From the NCBI GenBank assembly GCA_963733845.1, contig CAVTEM010000001.1:1-64000 (forward strand): DNA of 64,000 bases. Reading direction: 5' to 3'. Position numbers and translations under genes: made by a program. Below, one piece after another: positions 7,027-16,201 of this stretch (positions are counted from its first letter, which is position 1; every line of letters begins with the position of its first letter). The DNA comes from DATFQE01 sp963733845 (lineage in GTDB: Bacteria > Actinomycetota > Thermoleophilia > Gaiellales > Gaiellaceae). The notes beneath the pieces are model-generated. The model did not search any database. It had not been told where the DNA came from and saw only the letters and a list, made by a program, of their open reading frames with translations.

Positions 7027-10000
7027 CTATGCCACGGTCATGCGCTCAGCCTCGCTCAGGCGAGCGTGCGCCCCGACGCCGCGGTAGAAGCCGAGAGCGA
7101 GCTCGACCTCCGAACGTGCCTTCGGGGCGCGGCCGGCTTCGACCAGGACTCGAGCCGTCCGTAGGTGGGCCAGAGCCTCGTCCGGACGAGAGCCGATCCT
7201 CGCAAAGACGTCAGCCGCGTCGCTGTATTGGGCGGAGGTCAAGGCGGTTGCGGCGTCGAGCCAGGCGGTCTTGGCGCGAACACCGTCTGCCACCTCCTGA
7301 AGCTCGTCGGAGCGACCGAGTGCCTCCAGCGCACAGGCGAGGTCGACGACCCAGGAGGAGGCCGCCACGACGTTCAGCTTCGATCTCCAAAGCGTCAGCA
7401 ACTCGTCAACACACTGCGTCGCCTCGGGGACGGCCTCTGCTTCGGCGAGAGCCCAGGCGCGAACGGCCAGGGCGGGGCAAAGTCTTTGGGGCTCGTTCGA
7501 GGCGCGGGCCCGTTGCACTGCCTTGGCTGTGTCGTCCAGGGCCCCTTCGAGATCACCCCTGGCCAGGCGAATCCGCCCCCGCATGTCGCGACAATACGCC
7601 TCCATGAAATGGCCGTGGCCAGCCTCGGTCCGGGCGAGGAACTCATCCGCCAGGCCCAGTGCTTCGTCCCAGTTTCCGGTCCAGTAACCCTCGGCCACGC
7701 CTTCCGCCTTGAGCCACTCGATATGGGCGGCGTGGCCGAAGCGCTCCGCGTGTTCGCGAGCCCTCGCCTGCAGCTCGAAGCACCGCTGGAGGTTGCCGAG
7801 GTTGCACTCGAGATCGGCGAGCATGCCGCAGTGGTGGGAGCTGGACGGAGAATCGATCTCCTCAGCGATCGCGATGCTCCGCTCGAGGTCGGTGCGCCCA
7901 TCGGGGTCACCGGACAAGCCGCGTGACGCCCCGATGATCGCGAGCGCTCGTGCCTGGAATTCTTGGAGCTCCAACGCCTCCGCATCGCGAAGCGCCCTTC
8001 TCGCTAGGTCGATCGCCTGCTCGTGCTCCGCCACCAGGGTGAGCAGGACGGCGAGGTCGAGCAGGACGTCGACTTTCGAAGGTGACGGCCCGCGGCTCTC
8101 GACGAGAGTCAATGCGCGATACGCCGCCTCGAACACCCGCTCGTGCGATTCGCTGTGCACGTACGCGAGATCCGCGAGATGCATCGCCGCCTCGGCCGCC
8201 GAGTCCGGATCGCCGGCTGCCAGCAGCGACTGCTCGGCGTCGGCCAGCACGTCGGCGCCGCCCATGTCCGCGTAGTAGAGCGACTTGCCCAGCCGCAGGA
8301 GTAGCCCCGGCCGCTCGGCATCCTGCTCTTCCAAGAGCGCAAGCGCGGCGCGGAAATAGCGCGAGGCTGCGGGAAACGCGTACAGAGACAATGCTCGGTC
8401 GCCTGCCTCTCGCAGGGAAACTCGGGCGCGTTCGCTCAGTGAGGCGGTGTCCGCCCCGCTGGCTAGCGCGAGCTCGTACGCGTGCAGGTAGTGGTGCGCG
8501 AGCATCTCGGCGCGATCGGCTGCGCGGTCCGGGCTCAGCGACTCGAGCCACTCGGCCGTGCGGCGGTGAGACTCCCCGCGCCGCAGGCGCGGAATCTGCC
8601 CGTAGGCGACGTCGCGCACGAGAACATGCCGAAACCTGTACTCGGCCTCACCTGCGACCGACGACGGCCGGGCGCGGACGAGAAACTCCTTTCGTTCCAG
8701 CGCCTCGAGGTGCCGATCCGGGCGTCGTGGTCGCAGACGCGACGACCGCGGAGCGCGTCCGCTAGGCCGCGGCGACGAGCCGCGCACCGACTGGCCGCCG
8801 ACGCGGGCGAGCGCTCCCTGCCAGACAACCCTTCCGATCACAGATGCGTCCTGAAGGAGGGCCTTTTCGGCAACCGGGAGTGCGTCCAGGCGGGCCGTGA
8901 TGATCGCGTGGACCGACTCGGGGACGGCAAGCGTTTGCCCCGGTCGATCCTCGAGCATCCGTACGAACTCGACTGCGTAGAGGGGATTGCCGGAAGCGGC
9001 GGTGACGATCTTCTCCGTTGCCTCGCTCGGAAGAGCACCCGGAGCCAGCTCCGCCACCAATTCGCGCGTCTCGTTCTCCGAGAGCGGGTCCAGGACGACC
9101 GTCGTCGCAGAAGTCCTCTCCTCTCCCCACCCCGGTCGCGCGTCGGCGAGCTCGGGCCGGGCGGTGCAGACGACGAGAATCCGCACGTCTCGAGCCCAGT
9201 CGAGCAGGTCCTCGATGAAGTCGAGGAGTCCCTTGTCCGCCCAGTGGATGTCCTCGAAAACGAGGACGAGCGGGTATCGCTCGGCGACCGCCTCGAAAAA
9301 GTGACGCCAGGCGGCGAATGCCGCTTGCCGCTGGTCGCCCGTCTTGGCCGCGGCGCCAACTCCGACGAGAGGCTGCAGGTGACCCTCGAGCCGGGCCGCG
9401 TCGGTCGTCGCAGGGACGAGGTCGCGCACAGTTCGATGGAGTTTGTCCGAGGCGACCGAGGCCGTATCGGTCTCGAGGATCCCGGCGTGGGCCTTCACGA
9501 TCTCGCCGAGCGCCCAGAAGGCGAAGCCGTCGCCGTAAGGGGAAGAGCGCGCCTGCCGCCAAGCCCTCAGCTCCTGAGCGAGCTCGACTTCGCGAAAGAG
9601 CTCGAAGACCAGTCGGCTCTTGCCGATCCCGGCGTCGCCGACCAGCGTGACGAGCTCAGGAGACCGTTGTCGTTCGACCCGTTCCAGGCTCTCCAACAAC
9701 AGCGAGAGCTCCTTGGAGCGGCCAACCAGAGGCCCACGACTGGCCTGGGAAAGGTCAATTCCCCTGCGGGCTCGCGGCGACGACGGGAGCCAGACGCGGA
9801 TCGGCCTGGCTTTTCCCTTCGCGCGGACCGGCTCCGCACGTGAGTATTCGATCGCGTCACGTGTCGCGCGGTACGACGTCTCGTCGACGAGAATCGAGTC
9901 CACCGGCGCCGCACCCTGCAGCCTGGAGGCGGTGTTGACGACGTCTCCCCAGGCTATGGCCTCGCCGGATTGGGCCGTGAGCGCGACCACCGCCTCGCCC

Positions 10001-10416
10001 GTCGCCACGCCGAGCCTGACGTGGAGATCGAGGTCCGGATTCGTTTCGTTGAGGTAGGCGATCCAGTCGCGGACCGCGAGCGCGGCGCGAACGGCCCGCT
10101 CGACGTCGTCCCCATGCGAAAGAGGCGCGCCGAAGACGCCACAAACTGCATCGCCGATGAATTTCTCCACCTTTCCGCCGAAGCGCTCGATCTCGCCGCG
10201 GACGCCGTTGTAATAGGGGGTAAGCAAGCGATGGACGTCCTCGGGGTCGAGGCGCTCGGCACGTTCGGTCGAGCCGGCCACGTCGCAGAAGAGCGCGGAG
10301 ATGATCTTGCGCTCGTGATCCGAGGAACTCTCCCCGGTGCTTCCGAGTCGAGCTCCACAGAAACCGCAGAACCGGAAGCCGGCGGGATTGTCGAAGCCAC
10401 ACCGCTCGCACGCCAT
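7027..10416 (-). CDS. Zinc-ribbon class III nucleotidyl cyclase with AAA ATPase and TPR domains
   Basis: A 1129-residue protein. Residues 3-20 are a zinc ribbon (CERC ... CGFC). Residues about 36-205 are a class III cyclase domain with its key residues: metal Asp45 (FCDVAGST), Lys85 and Asp89 (GGKVEKFIGD), Asn161 and Arg165 (NTASRLQG). Walker A is GDAGIGKS at 260-267, and the C-terminal 600 residues are helical TPR-like. Intact catalytic residues suggest it makes cyclic nucleotide under control of the ATPase/TPR part. An Arg/Pro-rich stretch of about 28 residues near 8700-8770 looks unlike the family and may be locally out of frame. It is divergent from the caspase-like gene. Confidence 0.88.
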   Translation of the reverse strand: MACERCGFDNPAGFRFCGFCGARLGSTGESSSDHERKIISALFCDVAGSTERAERLDPEDVHRLLTPYYNGVRGEIERFGGKVEKFIGDAVCGVFGAPLSHGDDVERAVRAALAVRDWIAYLNETNPDLDLHVRLGVATGEAVVALTAQSGEAIAWGDVVNTASRLQGAAPVDSILVDETSYRATRDAIEYSRAEPVRAKGKARPIRVWLPSSPRARRGIDLSQASRGPLVGRSKELSLLLESLERVERQRSPELVTLVGDAGIGKSRLVFELFREVELAQELRAWRQARSSPYGDGFAFWALGEIVKAHAGILETDTASVASDKLHRTVRDLVPATTDAARLEGHLQPLVGVGAAAKTGDQRQAAFAAWRHFFEAVAERYPLVLVFEDIHWADKGLLDFIEDLLDWARDVRILVVCTARPELADARPGWGEERTSATTVVLDPLSENETRELVAELAPGALPSEATEKIVTAASGNPLYAVEFVRMLEDRPGQTLAVPESVHAIITARLDALPVAEKALLQDASVIGRVVWQGALARVGGQSVRGSSPRPSGRAPRSSRLRPRRPDRHLEALERKEFLVRARPSSVAGEAEYRFRHVLVRDVAYGQIPRLRRGESHRRTAEWLESLSPDRAADRAEMLAHHYLHAYELALASGADTASLSERARVSLREAGDRALSLYAFPAASRYFRAALALLEEQDAERPGLLLRLGKSLYYADMGGADVLADAEQSLLAAGDPDSAAEAAMHLADLAYVHSESHERVFEAAYRALTLVESRGPSPSKVDVLLDLAVLLTLVAEHEQAIDLARRALRDAEALELQEFQARALAIIGASRGLSGDPDGRTDLERSIAIAEEIDSPSSSHHCGMLADLECNLGNLQRCFELQARAREHAERFGHAAHIEWLKAEGVAEGYWTGNWDEALGLADEFLARTEAGHGHFMEAYCRDMRGRIRLARGDLEGALDDTAKAVQRARASNEPQRLCPALAVRAWALAEAEAVPEATQCVDELLTLWRSKLNVVAASSWVVDLACALEALGRSDELQEVADGVRAKTAWLDAATALTSAQYSDAADVFARIGSRPDEALAHLRTARVLVEAGRAPKARSEVELALGFYRGVGAHARLSEAERMTVA

Positions 10417-10524
10417 GTGTCGATGGAAGACCTGTCCGCCGCGCCTGTCAAGCAGTGAAGGCTTCCGTTGACGTCCCCGGGCGGAGATGGGACAGTTCCT
10501 TTGTCCGCGAGCGAGAGGAGCGCC

Positions 10525-11445
10525 GTGGCCCGGATCAGGTTCGTCTTAGTCGGGGTCGACAGGTACGAGCGCTCGGATGTCCCGTCTCTGAGCGGCTGCG
10601 TGAACGACGTCGCTCTCGTGCGGCAGATCCTGAAGCAGTGCTTCGGAGTCCCGAACGAGGACATCCGGGTGCTCGTGAATGAGCGGGCCACGAAGGCGAA
10701 TATCCTTCAGAGGCTCCGGCGGGTCGTCAGCGACGCGGAAGACGGTGACGTCATCGGCTTCTACTTCTCGGGCCATGGATCGCAGATTCGCGATCGAGAC
10801 GGGGACGAGCTGACCGACTCACTGGACGAGCTCATCTGTCCGCACGACATGGACTGGGATCGCGGCACCTACATTCTCGACGACGATCTCGATGCAATCT
10901 TCGCCGAGATTTCCCCCGGCGTTCTGCTGGAAGCGTTCTTCGACTGCTGCTTCTGGGGCGCCGGTCCGCGTCAGCTCGAGGCGGCACCTCGACCTCAAGC
11001 GCTACGTGCGGATGTGCGCTATCTCCGACCGCCGTTGGACATCGCCTTTCGCGCTGAAGGCGAGCTAGAGGAGCTGCATTACCACAGGTTCCACCAATGC
11101 GACTGTTTCGCGGGGCGGAACGTGCTGTGGGCGGCCTCGCGGGAAGGGCAGGCGGCAGCCGAGGATTACGTCGGAGGGCGCGGCCACGGAATCTTCACGT
11201 ACGCCGGCTGCCGATTCATCGAGGCCAATGCACAGAGAATTCGGGCGCGCGCATACAGTCGTGAGGAGCTTCTCGAGGATCTTCGCGCGTACATGCGCTC
11301 GCTCGGATTCGTGCAGTCGGCCGAGCTCACTGCTCCACGGCCTCTGCGAAAAGTGGGACTGTTCATGCGCGACGATGGACCGGAAACGCCGGTCGGGGCG
11401 CGCCTCGCCCGGGCGCCATGGACACGTCGCGCCCAGCCCGGCTAA
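10525..11445 (+). CDS. Caspase-like (peptidase C14, metacaspase-type) protease
   Basis: A 306-residue protein. It has the caspase-fold order: VLVGVDRYERSDVPSLSGC with ND (strand 1 and the first helix), GFYFSGHGSQ with catalytic His84, DRDGDELTDSLDELICPHD, DDDLDAIF, and FFDCCFWG, where Cys142 sits at the place of the catalytic Cys of the DxCHSG motif. These proteases cleave after basic or acidic residues and often act in stress or defence. GTG at 10525 is chosen for the GAGAGGAG ribosome site at 10512-10519; an upstream TTG at 10468 lacks one. It shares a 108-bp divergent intergenic region with the cyclase-ATPase gene. Confidence 0.85.
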   Translation: MARIRFVLVGVDRYERSDVPSLSGCVNDVALVRQILKQCFGVPNEDIRVLVNERATKANILQRLRRVVSDAEDGDVIGFYFSGHGSQIRDRDGDELTDSLDELICPHDMDWDRGTYILDDDLDAIFAEISPGVLLEAFFDCCFWGAGPRQLEAAPRPQALRADVRYLRPPLDIAFRAEGELEELHYHRFHQCDCFAGRNVLWAASREGQAAAEDYVGGRGHGIFTYAGCRFIEANAQRIRARAYSREELLEDLRAYMRSLGFVQSAELTAPRPLRKVGLFMRDDGPETPVGARLARAPWTRRAQPG

Positions 11446-11479
11446 TCCGTTCGGCTGTCGAGACGGAGCGTCCAGGTCA

Positions 11480-12427
11480 TCACGCCGCCGGGAACTCCTC
11501 GAACTCGTCGGCCGGCCGGCTCGGGAAGTCGGCGACGATCCCGACCCGCTCCGGCGCCAGGTGCGCGAGAGCACGGGACCACATCGAGATCAACACGAGG
11601 TGGCCCGCCTGGGGATCGACCTCGAGGCGCGCGTTCGGCAAGCGCTCGTTCCACCAGCGCCCGTGGCGCGTCCCCGCGAGCGGGTCCCGCGAGCCGTAGA
11701 GCAGGAGCGTCTCCGCCTCGACCGCCTCGGGCTGGAATCCCCACGGCTGCAGGCAGTAACCGGCGATGTCGGCGGCCAGGCCCGTCGCTCCCTGGGCGAA
11801 CGCGGCGCGGAGCATCTCGCCCAGACGATTCCTCACGCCCGGGCTCCGGAGGGCCGCCCGGTCCGACGTCCCCTCCGCGGCCAGGAACCAGAGCGCCTCG
11901 TCCGAGAACGGGTCCGAGGGAACGAGCGACTCCAGGCTCGCGGCGAGATCGGCGTGTGCCTCCTCCGGCGCCAGGTTGACGAGCCGCTCGAGCTCGGCTC
12001 GCTGTTCGGGATCGATCCACGGAACCTCGTCGTCAGGCGCGGGCGTTGCGACGACGGCGACCCGGTCGACGAGATCGGGGCGGGCGGCCGCGAGAGCGAG
12101 CGCTACGCGCCCACCCGCCGACCAGCCCGCGACGCCGACCTGCTCGACGCCCAGCGTGTCCAGGACCGACGCGATGTCAGCGGCGGCGGAGTCGACCGTC
12201 GCCCACCGGCCCGACGTGATGAGATCCGAGCGCCCGTATCCCGGCCGGTCGACCGACAACAGGGTCACGTTGCTCGCCTTCGTGAGCGCCGGGTCGGGGT
12301 CGAAGCTGCCTCCGCCCGGCGCGCTGTGGCAGAACACCACCAGCCGCTCTTCGGCCGCGGGCCAGAGCGCACGGGTGTTCGTGACGTGGACTGAGACGCG
12401 GCGGCCGGACTCGCGGACGAAACGCAT
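11480..12427 (-). CDS. Alpha/beta hydrolase
   Basis: A 315-residue alpha/beta hydrolase-fold enzyme of unknown substrate. The nucleophile elbow is GWSAGG (Ser near 101), the oxyanion region is HSAPGGG near 34, and the His is in AGHLVLI near the C-terminus; an acid in YGSRDPL completes a triad. This suggests ester, epoxide or lactone hydrolysis. It is divergent from the WYL-domain regulator 62 bp away, which probably controls it. There is no signal peptide, so it is cytosolic. Confidence 0.85.
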   Translation of the reverse strand: MRFVRESGRRVSVHVTNTRALWPAAEERLVVFCHSAPGGGSFDPDPALTKASNVTLLSVDRPGYGRSDLITSGRWATVDSAAADIASVLDTLGVEQVGVAGWSAGGRVALALAAARPDLVDRVAVVATPAPDDEVPWIDPEQRAELERLVNLAPEEAHADLAASLESLVPSDPFSDEALWFLAAEGTSDRAALRSPGVRNRLGEMLRAAFAQGATGLAADIAGYCLQPWGFQPEAVEAETLLLYGSRDPLAGTRHGRWWNERLPNARLEVDPQAGHLVLISMWSRALAHLAPERVGIVADFPSRPADEFEEFPAA

Positions 12428-12489
12428 GCTGGCACGCTATCGAGCATTCCCGCCACCTTCTGTCGTGTTAATCGACTACGCTCGAGATC

Positions 12490-13416
12490 GTGCGCGCAAA
12501 GCGCCTCGTCTCGTTCCTGCTGCTCCTGCAGACACGGGGTCAGCTGACCGCGGTCGAGCTGGCCGCGGGGCTCGAGGTCTCGGAGCGGACGGTGCAGCGC
12601 GACGCGCAGGCGCTCGCCGAGGCCGGGGTGCCGATCGTGTCGGTGCGCGGGCCGGCCGGCGGCTACCGGCTCGAGCGCGGCTACCGAACGAAGCTCACCG
12701 GGCTCGACACCGCCGAGGCAGAGGCGCTCTTCGTCGGCCCGGCGGCGGAGCTCGGGCTCGGCCGGGAGCTCGCAGCGGCGCGCCTGAAGCTGCTCGCGTC
12801 GCTGCCCGCCGAGCTGCAGGAGCGTGCCGGCCGGGCTGCACAGCTCTTCCACGTCGACACGCGGGGCTGGTTCCGCGAGGAGGATCGCGTCCCGCATCTC
12901 CCGGTGCTCGCGGGGGCGCTCTGGCGCGGGCGTCGCCTCGATATGCGCTACCGCGAGGGGGCCAAGGTCGTATCGCGCCGCCTCGACCCGCTCGGCCTCG
13001 TGCTCAAAGCCGGCGTCTGGTACCTGCTCGCTCGGCGGCGTGGGGAGGAGCGCGTGTACCGCGTATCGAGGATCGTCTCCGCACGGGAACGCGCCGAGCC
13101 GAGCACCCGTGCTCCGGACTTCGACCTCGCTGCCATCTGGGCGCGCCACTCGGAGGCGTTCGAGCGGAGCCTCCCTCGGATCGAGGTCACTGTGCGCGTC
13201 CCGCGCAACCAGGTTCGCTATCTCCGTGCGGCCCGGGTCGTCGAGGACGGAGAGCGCCCGACCGTTGTCGCCCAGTACGAGGGTCTCGCCAACGCCTTCC
13301 GCGGTCTGCTGGCGTACGGGCCCCAGGTCGAGGTGCTAGCCCCGCAAGAGCTCCGCGAGCGGATCGCGGCCGCGGCGTCCGAGACGGCAGCTCTCTACGT
13401 CAGTCCACGAGCGTAG
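12490..13416 (+). CDS. WYL-domain transcriptional regulator
   Basis: A 308-residue regulator of the YafY/DeoR-HTH plus WYL type. The N-terminus carries a winged helix (LTAVELAAGLEVSERTVQRD) and the characteristic PAGGYRLERGY wing; the middle holds the WYL core (RRLDPLGLVLKAGVWYLLAR and YRVSRI). WYL domains bind small ligands or nucleic acid and switch DNA binding. It starts with GTG at 12490 and is divergent from the hydrolase, so it is likely to regulate that gene and itself from the 62-bp spacer. A TACGCT hexamer 8 bp before the start could serve a leaderless transcript. Confidence 0.88.
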   Translation: MRAKRLVSFLLLLQTRGQLTAVELAAGLEVSERTVQRDAQALAEAGVPIVSVRGPAGGYRLERGYRTKLTGLDTAEAEALFVGPAAELGLGRELAAARLKLLASLPAELQERAGRAAQLFHVDTRGWFREEDRVPHLPVLAGALWRGRRLDMRYREGAKVVSRRLDPLGLVLKAGVWYLLARRRGEERVYRVSRIVSARERAEPSTRAPDFDLAAIWARHSEAFERSLPRIEVTVRVPRNQVRYLRAARVVEDGERPTVVAQYEGLANAFRGLLAYGPQVEVLAPQELRERIAAAASETAALYVSPRA

Positions 13417-13417
13417 G

Positions 13418-16201
13418 TCACGGCCCCTCGTGCGAGGGCACGCGCTCGCGGAGCGCGCGCAGCGCCTCGCCCGGGAGTGGGAACCACCGCACGGCTTCGA
13501 ACGCCTCCGAGACGGCCACCTCCTCGGCCGCCACCTGCGGCGGATCGGCCTCGATCCTGGCGACGATGTGACGCGCCTCGTCGAGGTAGCCCGGCAGCGC
13601 GTCCTCCCCCTCGCTGATGCGCGGCGCCCGAACCTCGAGCGTCCCCGAGTCGTACGAGAGCGCGTGGAGCGTGAGCCCGGGCCGCGGCCGGCCGCGGACG
13701 TGGTGCCAGAGGCCACCGTAAGGGTCGAACCGGTACAGCGGCAGAAGCTTCCAGCCATGGTCGGCGATGAAGTGGACGGCGTCCACGAGATACGCGAAGA
13801 CCGTTTCGCTGATGAAGTAGTTGAACCCGACCCGGAAGAAGGCGAGCTTCGCCCCTTCGTGCCCGAGCGCAATCTCGGATTGGAACGCGCTCGACCTCTT
13901 GCGGTCGATCCGGTAGAGCCGGTGAAGGTACGGACCGGCGCAGAAGCATCCGCTGCGTGCCTGGATCCCGAACAGGTCGTTCAGGAGCGCGACGACGTAG
14001 TTCGAATGGAGCAGGCCGGTCTCGTGACGAAGGCCGAGCGAGACGATCGCCAGTCGTTCGGCCTCGAGGCTGCCGAGCAGCTCTATTCGCGGGTTGGCGT
14101 GCCAGGAGTCGAGCGCGCGGCGGACGAAGGCGTGTTCGAGCGCTTGGATGCGATCGGTGCCGACCGCCTCCTTGAGCTGGAACACGAGGCCCGCTCGGAT
14201 CGACTCGACGATCGCTGGTGTGCCGCCCTCCTCGCGATGAACCGGATCCTCGTGGTACGAGTGCCGCGTCGGCGACACGAAGGAGACCGTGCCGCCGCCC
14301 GGGACGGCGGGCACGGCGTTCCGGAAGAGCGCGCGCTTCGCGACGAGGACGCCGGGCGTGCCCGGGCCGCCAACGAATTTGTGCGGTGAGATGAAGATCG
14401 CGTCCTTGTAGGCGAGGTGGCCGTCGTGAACGTCGGGGGCCGCATTCATGTCGATCGGCAGGTAGGGGCCCGCGGCCGCATAGTCCCAGCAGGCGTACGC
14501 GCCGTGCTGGTGAAGGAGGATCGATACGGCGTCGACGTCCGTGACGATTCCGGTCACGTTCGACGCGGCCGAGAAGCTTCCGATCTTCAGCGGCCGGGTG
14601 CGGTACCGCGCCAGCTCGTCGGCAAGATGGCTCAGATCGACACGACCGTCGGGGTCTTCGCGGATCACCACTAGGTCTGCGACTGACTCCCGCCACGGGA
14701 GCTCGTTCGAGTGGTGTTCGAATGGTCCGATGAAGACGACGGGTCGTTCGTCGCGCGGAATCGCATGCGTCAGCCGCAAGCGCCCGTCGAGCGCGCTCGG
14801 CATCCGAAGACCGAGAACCTGTACGAGCTTGTCGATCGCCGCGGTCGCCCCTGAGCCGGTGAAGACGACGACGTCCTCGTCGGTTCCGCCGACGGCGCGG
14901 TGAATGATCCGGCGCGCGTCCTCGCGCAGGCGTGTCGTCTGCAACCCCGTCCCCGACGCTTCTGTGTGCGTATTCGCGTACAGCGGGAGAGCTTCGCGGC
15001 GGATGAAGTCCTCGAGGAACGAGAGCGCGCGTCCTGAGGCGGTGTAGTCGGCGTAGACGATGCGGCGCGGCCCGAACGGGCCCTCGAGAACCGCGTCGTC
15101 GCCGATGACCGACGCGCGGATCGTGCGCAAGAGAGCATTGCCGGGGTCCACGTGCACGGACTCGGAGGAGGCGGCGACTGCCGCCGCGGCCGCGTCGACG
15201 CGGCGCCTGTGGGTGCGGCTCATAGCGGTCAGGAGGTTCCCGTCTACCGCCTCGAGAAGCCGCAGCGTCAGCCGCGACTCGCCCTCGAGTAGCTGTTCGA
15301 ATTGCCGCGAGGGCAACTCGAGCACGACCGCGTCTTGATAGGCCCTACAGGTCGCTGTGCGCGGGCCGTCGTCGAGCAGCGCCAACTCGCCGAAGAGACG
15401 GCCTGGTCCGAGCGTCAGGAGCCGGATCGTCCTGCCGCGGCGCTCGACCGAGAGCTCGACGGCGCCCTCCGCGACGATCATGCACGCGTCTCCACGGTCT
15501 CCTTCGCGGAAGAGCAAAGTGCCGCGTAGTACCTGCCGCTCGTAGAGGTGGCCGACCAGCTCGGCGAGCTCGTCGTCCCCGAACGGCGCGAAGAAGCGCA
15601 GATCGCGCAGGAGTGCAGCACGCGCCGGATTCGCGGGGACGGCGTCGCCGCGCCGGCGCCGAGCGTGACCGCGTGCCGGCGCGGCGACGAAGGCGCCGGT
15701 CGCCGCCCGTACGCGCCCCGCCAGCACCCGCCCGAGCTCGCGCAGAACGGCGAACGCGACGGGAGCGGACTGGTTGCGGAGCAGGGCAAAATCCGCCGCT
15801 TCGAGCGTGTAGCCGACCACTGGTGCCAGCGCGCATACCGTCGCGTCGTAGGTCGTTCCCGCAAGCAGTGCGGCCTCGCCTACGAGCTCACCCTCGCCGA
15901 CGACGCCGAGGACCGTCTCCTGCCGCCGAATCTCGGCGTCGCCGCTCGCGACCAGCACGAGCCGCTCGGCCGGAGCGCCCTCGCGAACGAGAAACGCGCC
16001 GCGCTCGAACTCGGCCGGCCGCAGCAGCGCGGCGAGCTGCTCCTTGTGGTCAGCTGCGAGAACGGCGAACAGGTCGGCGCGGCGCAGAGCGTCGAGCGGT
16101 TGCTCGGTTACAGCTCGGTTTGTCAACGCATTGCCACCGATCGTACGACGTATCAAGCCTGCGACCAAGTATTGATTGGGCGACGTAAGCTCGGGAGCCA
16201 T
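13418..16201 (-). CDS. Double CNB domain fused to cysteine-desulfurase-like PLP enzyme
   Basis: Up to 927 residues. Two cyclic-nucleotide-binding folds (about 40-160 and 203-325, with GELVGEAALLAG and GRLFGELALLDDGPRTATC) precede a class V aminotransferase domain (about 350-780). Visible PLP residues are Lys608 in SPHKF and Asp573 in CWDYAAAG; RSGCFCAGP aligns with the mobile Cys loop of SufS-type desulfurases, so sulfur transfer is plausible. The ATG at 16201 overlaps the start of the divergent amidotransferase by two bases, so a TTG near 16168, 16153 or 16126 is more likely the real start and the N-terminus is uncertain. It is cytosolic and probably nucleotide-regulated. Whether it is a true desulfurase is inference. 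Confidence 0.85.
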   Translation of the reverse strand: MAPELTSPNQYLVAGLIRRTIGGNALTNRAVTEQPLDALRRADLFAVLAADHKEQLAALLRPAEFERGAFLVREGAPAERLVLVASGDAEIRRQETVLGVVGEGELVGEAALLAGTTYDATVCALAPVVGYTLEAADFALLRNQSAPVAFAVLRELGRVLAGRVRAATGAFVAAPARGHARRRRGDAVPANPARAALLRDLRFFAPFGDDELAELVGHLYERQVLRGTLLFREGDRGDACMIVAEGAVELSVERRGRTIRLLTLGPGRLFGELALLDDGPRTATCRAYQDAVVLELPSRQFEQLLEGESRLTLRLLEAVDGNLLTAMSRTHRRRVDAAAAAVAASSESVHVDPGNALLRTIRASVIGDDAVLEGPFGPRRIVYADYTASGRALSFLEDFIRREALPLYANTHTEASGTGLQTTRLREDARRIIHRAVGGTDEDVVVFTGSGATAAIDKLVQVLGLRMPSALDGRLRLTHAIPRDERPVVFIGPFEHHSNELPWRESVADLVVIREDPDGRVDLSHLADELARYRTRPLKIGSFSAASNVTGIVTDVDAVSILLHQHGAYACWDYAAAGPYLPIDMNAAPDVHDGHLAYKDAIFISPHKFVGGPGTPGVLVAKRALFRNAVPAVPGGGTVSFVSPTRHSYHEDPVHREEGGTPAIVESIRAGLVFQLKEAVGTDRIQALEHAFVRRALDSWHANPRIELLGSLEAERLAIVSLGLRHETGLLHSNYVVALLNDLFGIQARSGCFCAGPYLHRLYRIDRKRSSAFQSEIALGHEGAKLAFFRVGFNYFISETVFAYLVDAVHFIADHGWKLLPLYRFDPYGGLWHHVRGRPRPGLTLHALSYDSGTLEVRAPRISEGEDALPGYLDEARHIVARIEADPPQVAAEEVAVSEAFEAVRWFPLPGEALRALRERVPSHEGP

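Noticed and set aside
5819..11445. CBASS or another named anti-phage system
   Set aside because: The cyclase is class III, not a CD-NTase, and the usual cap proteins are missing. I do not name a known system.
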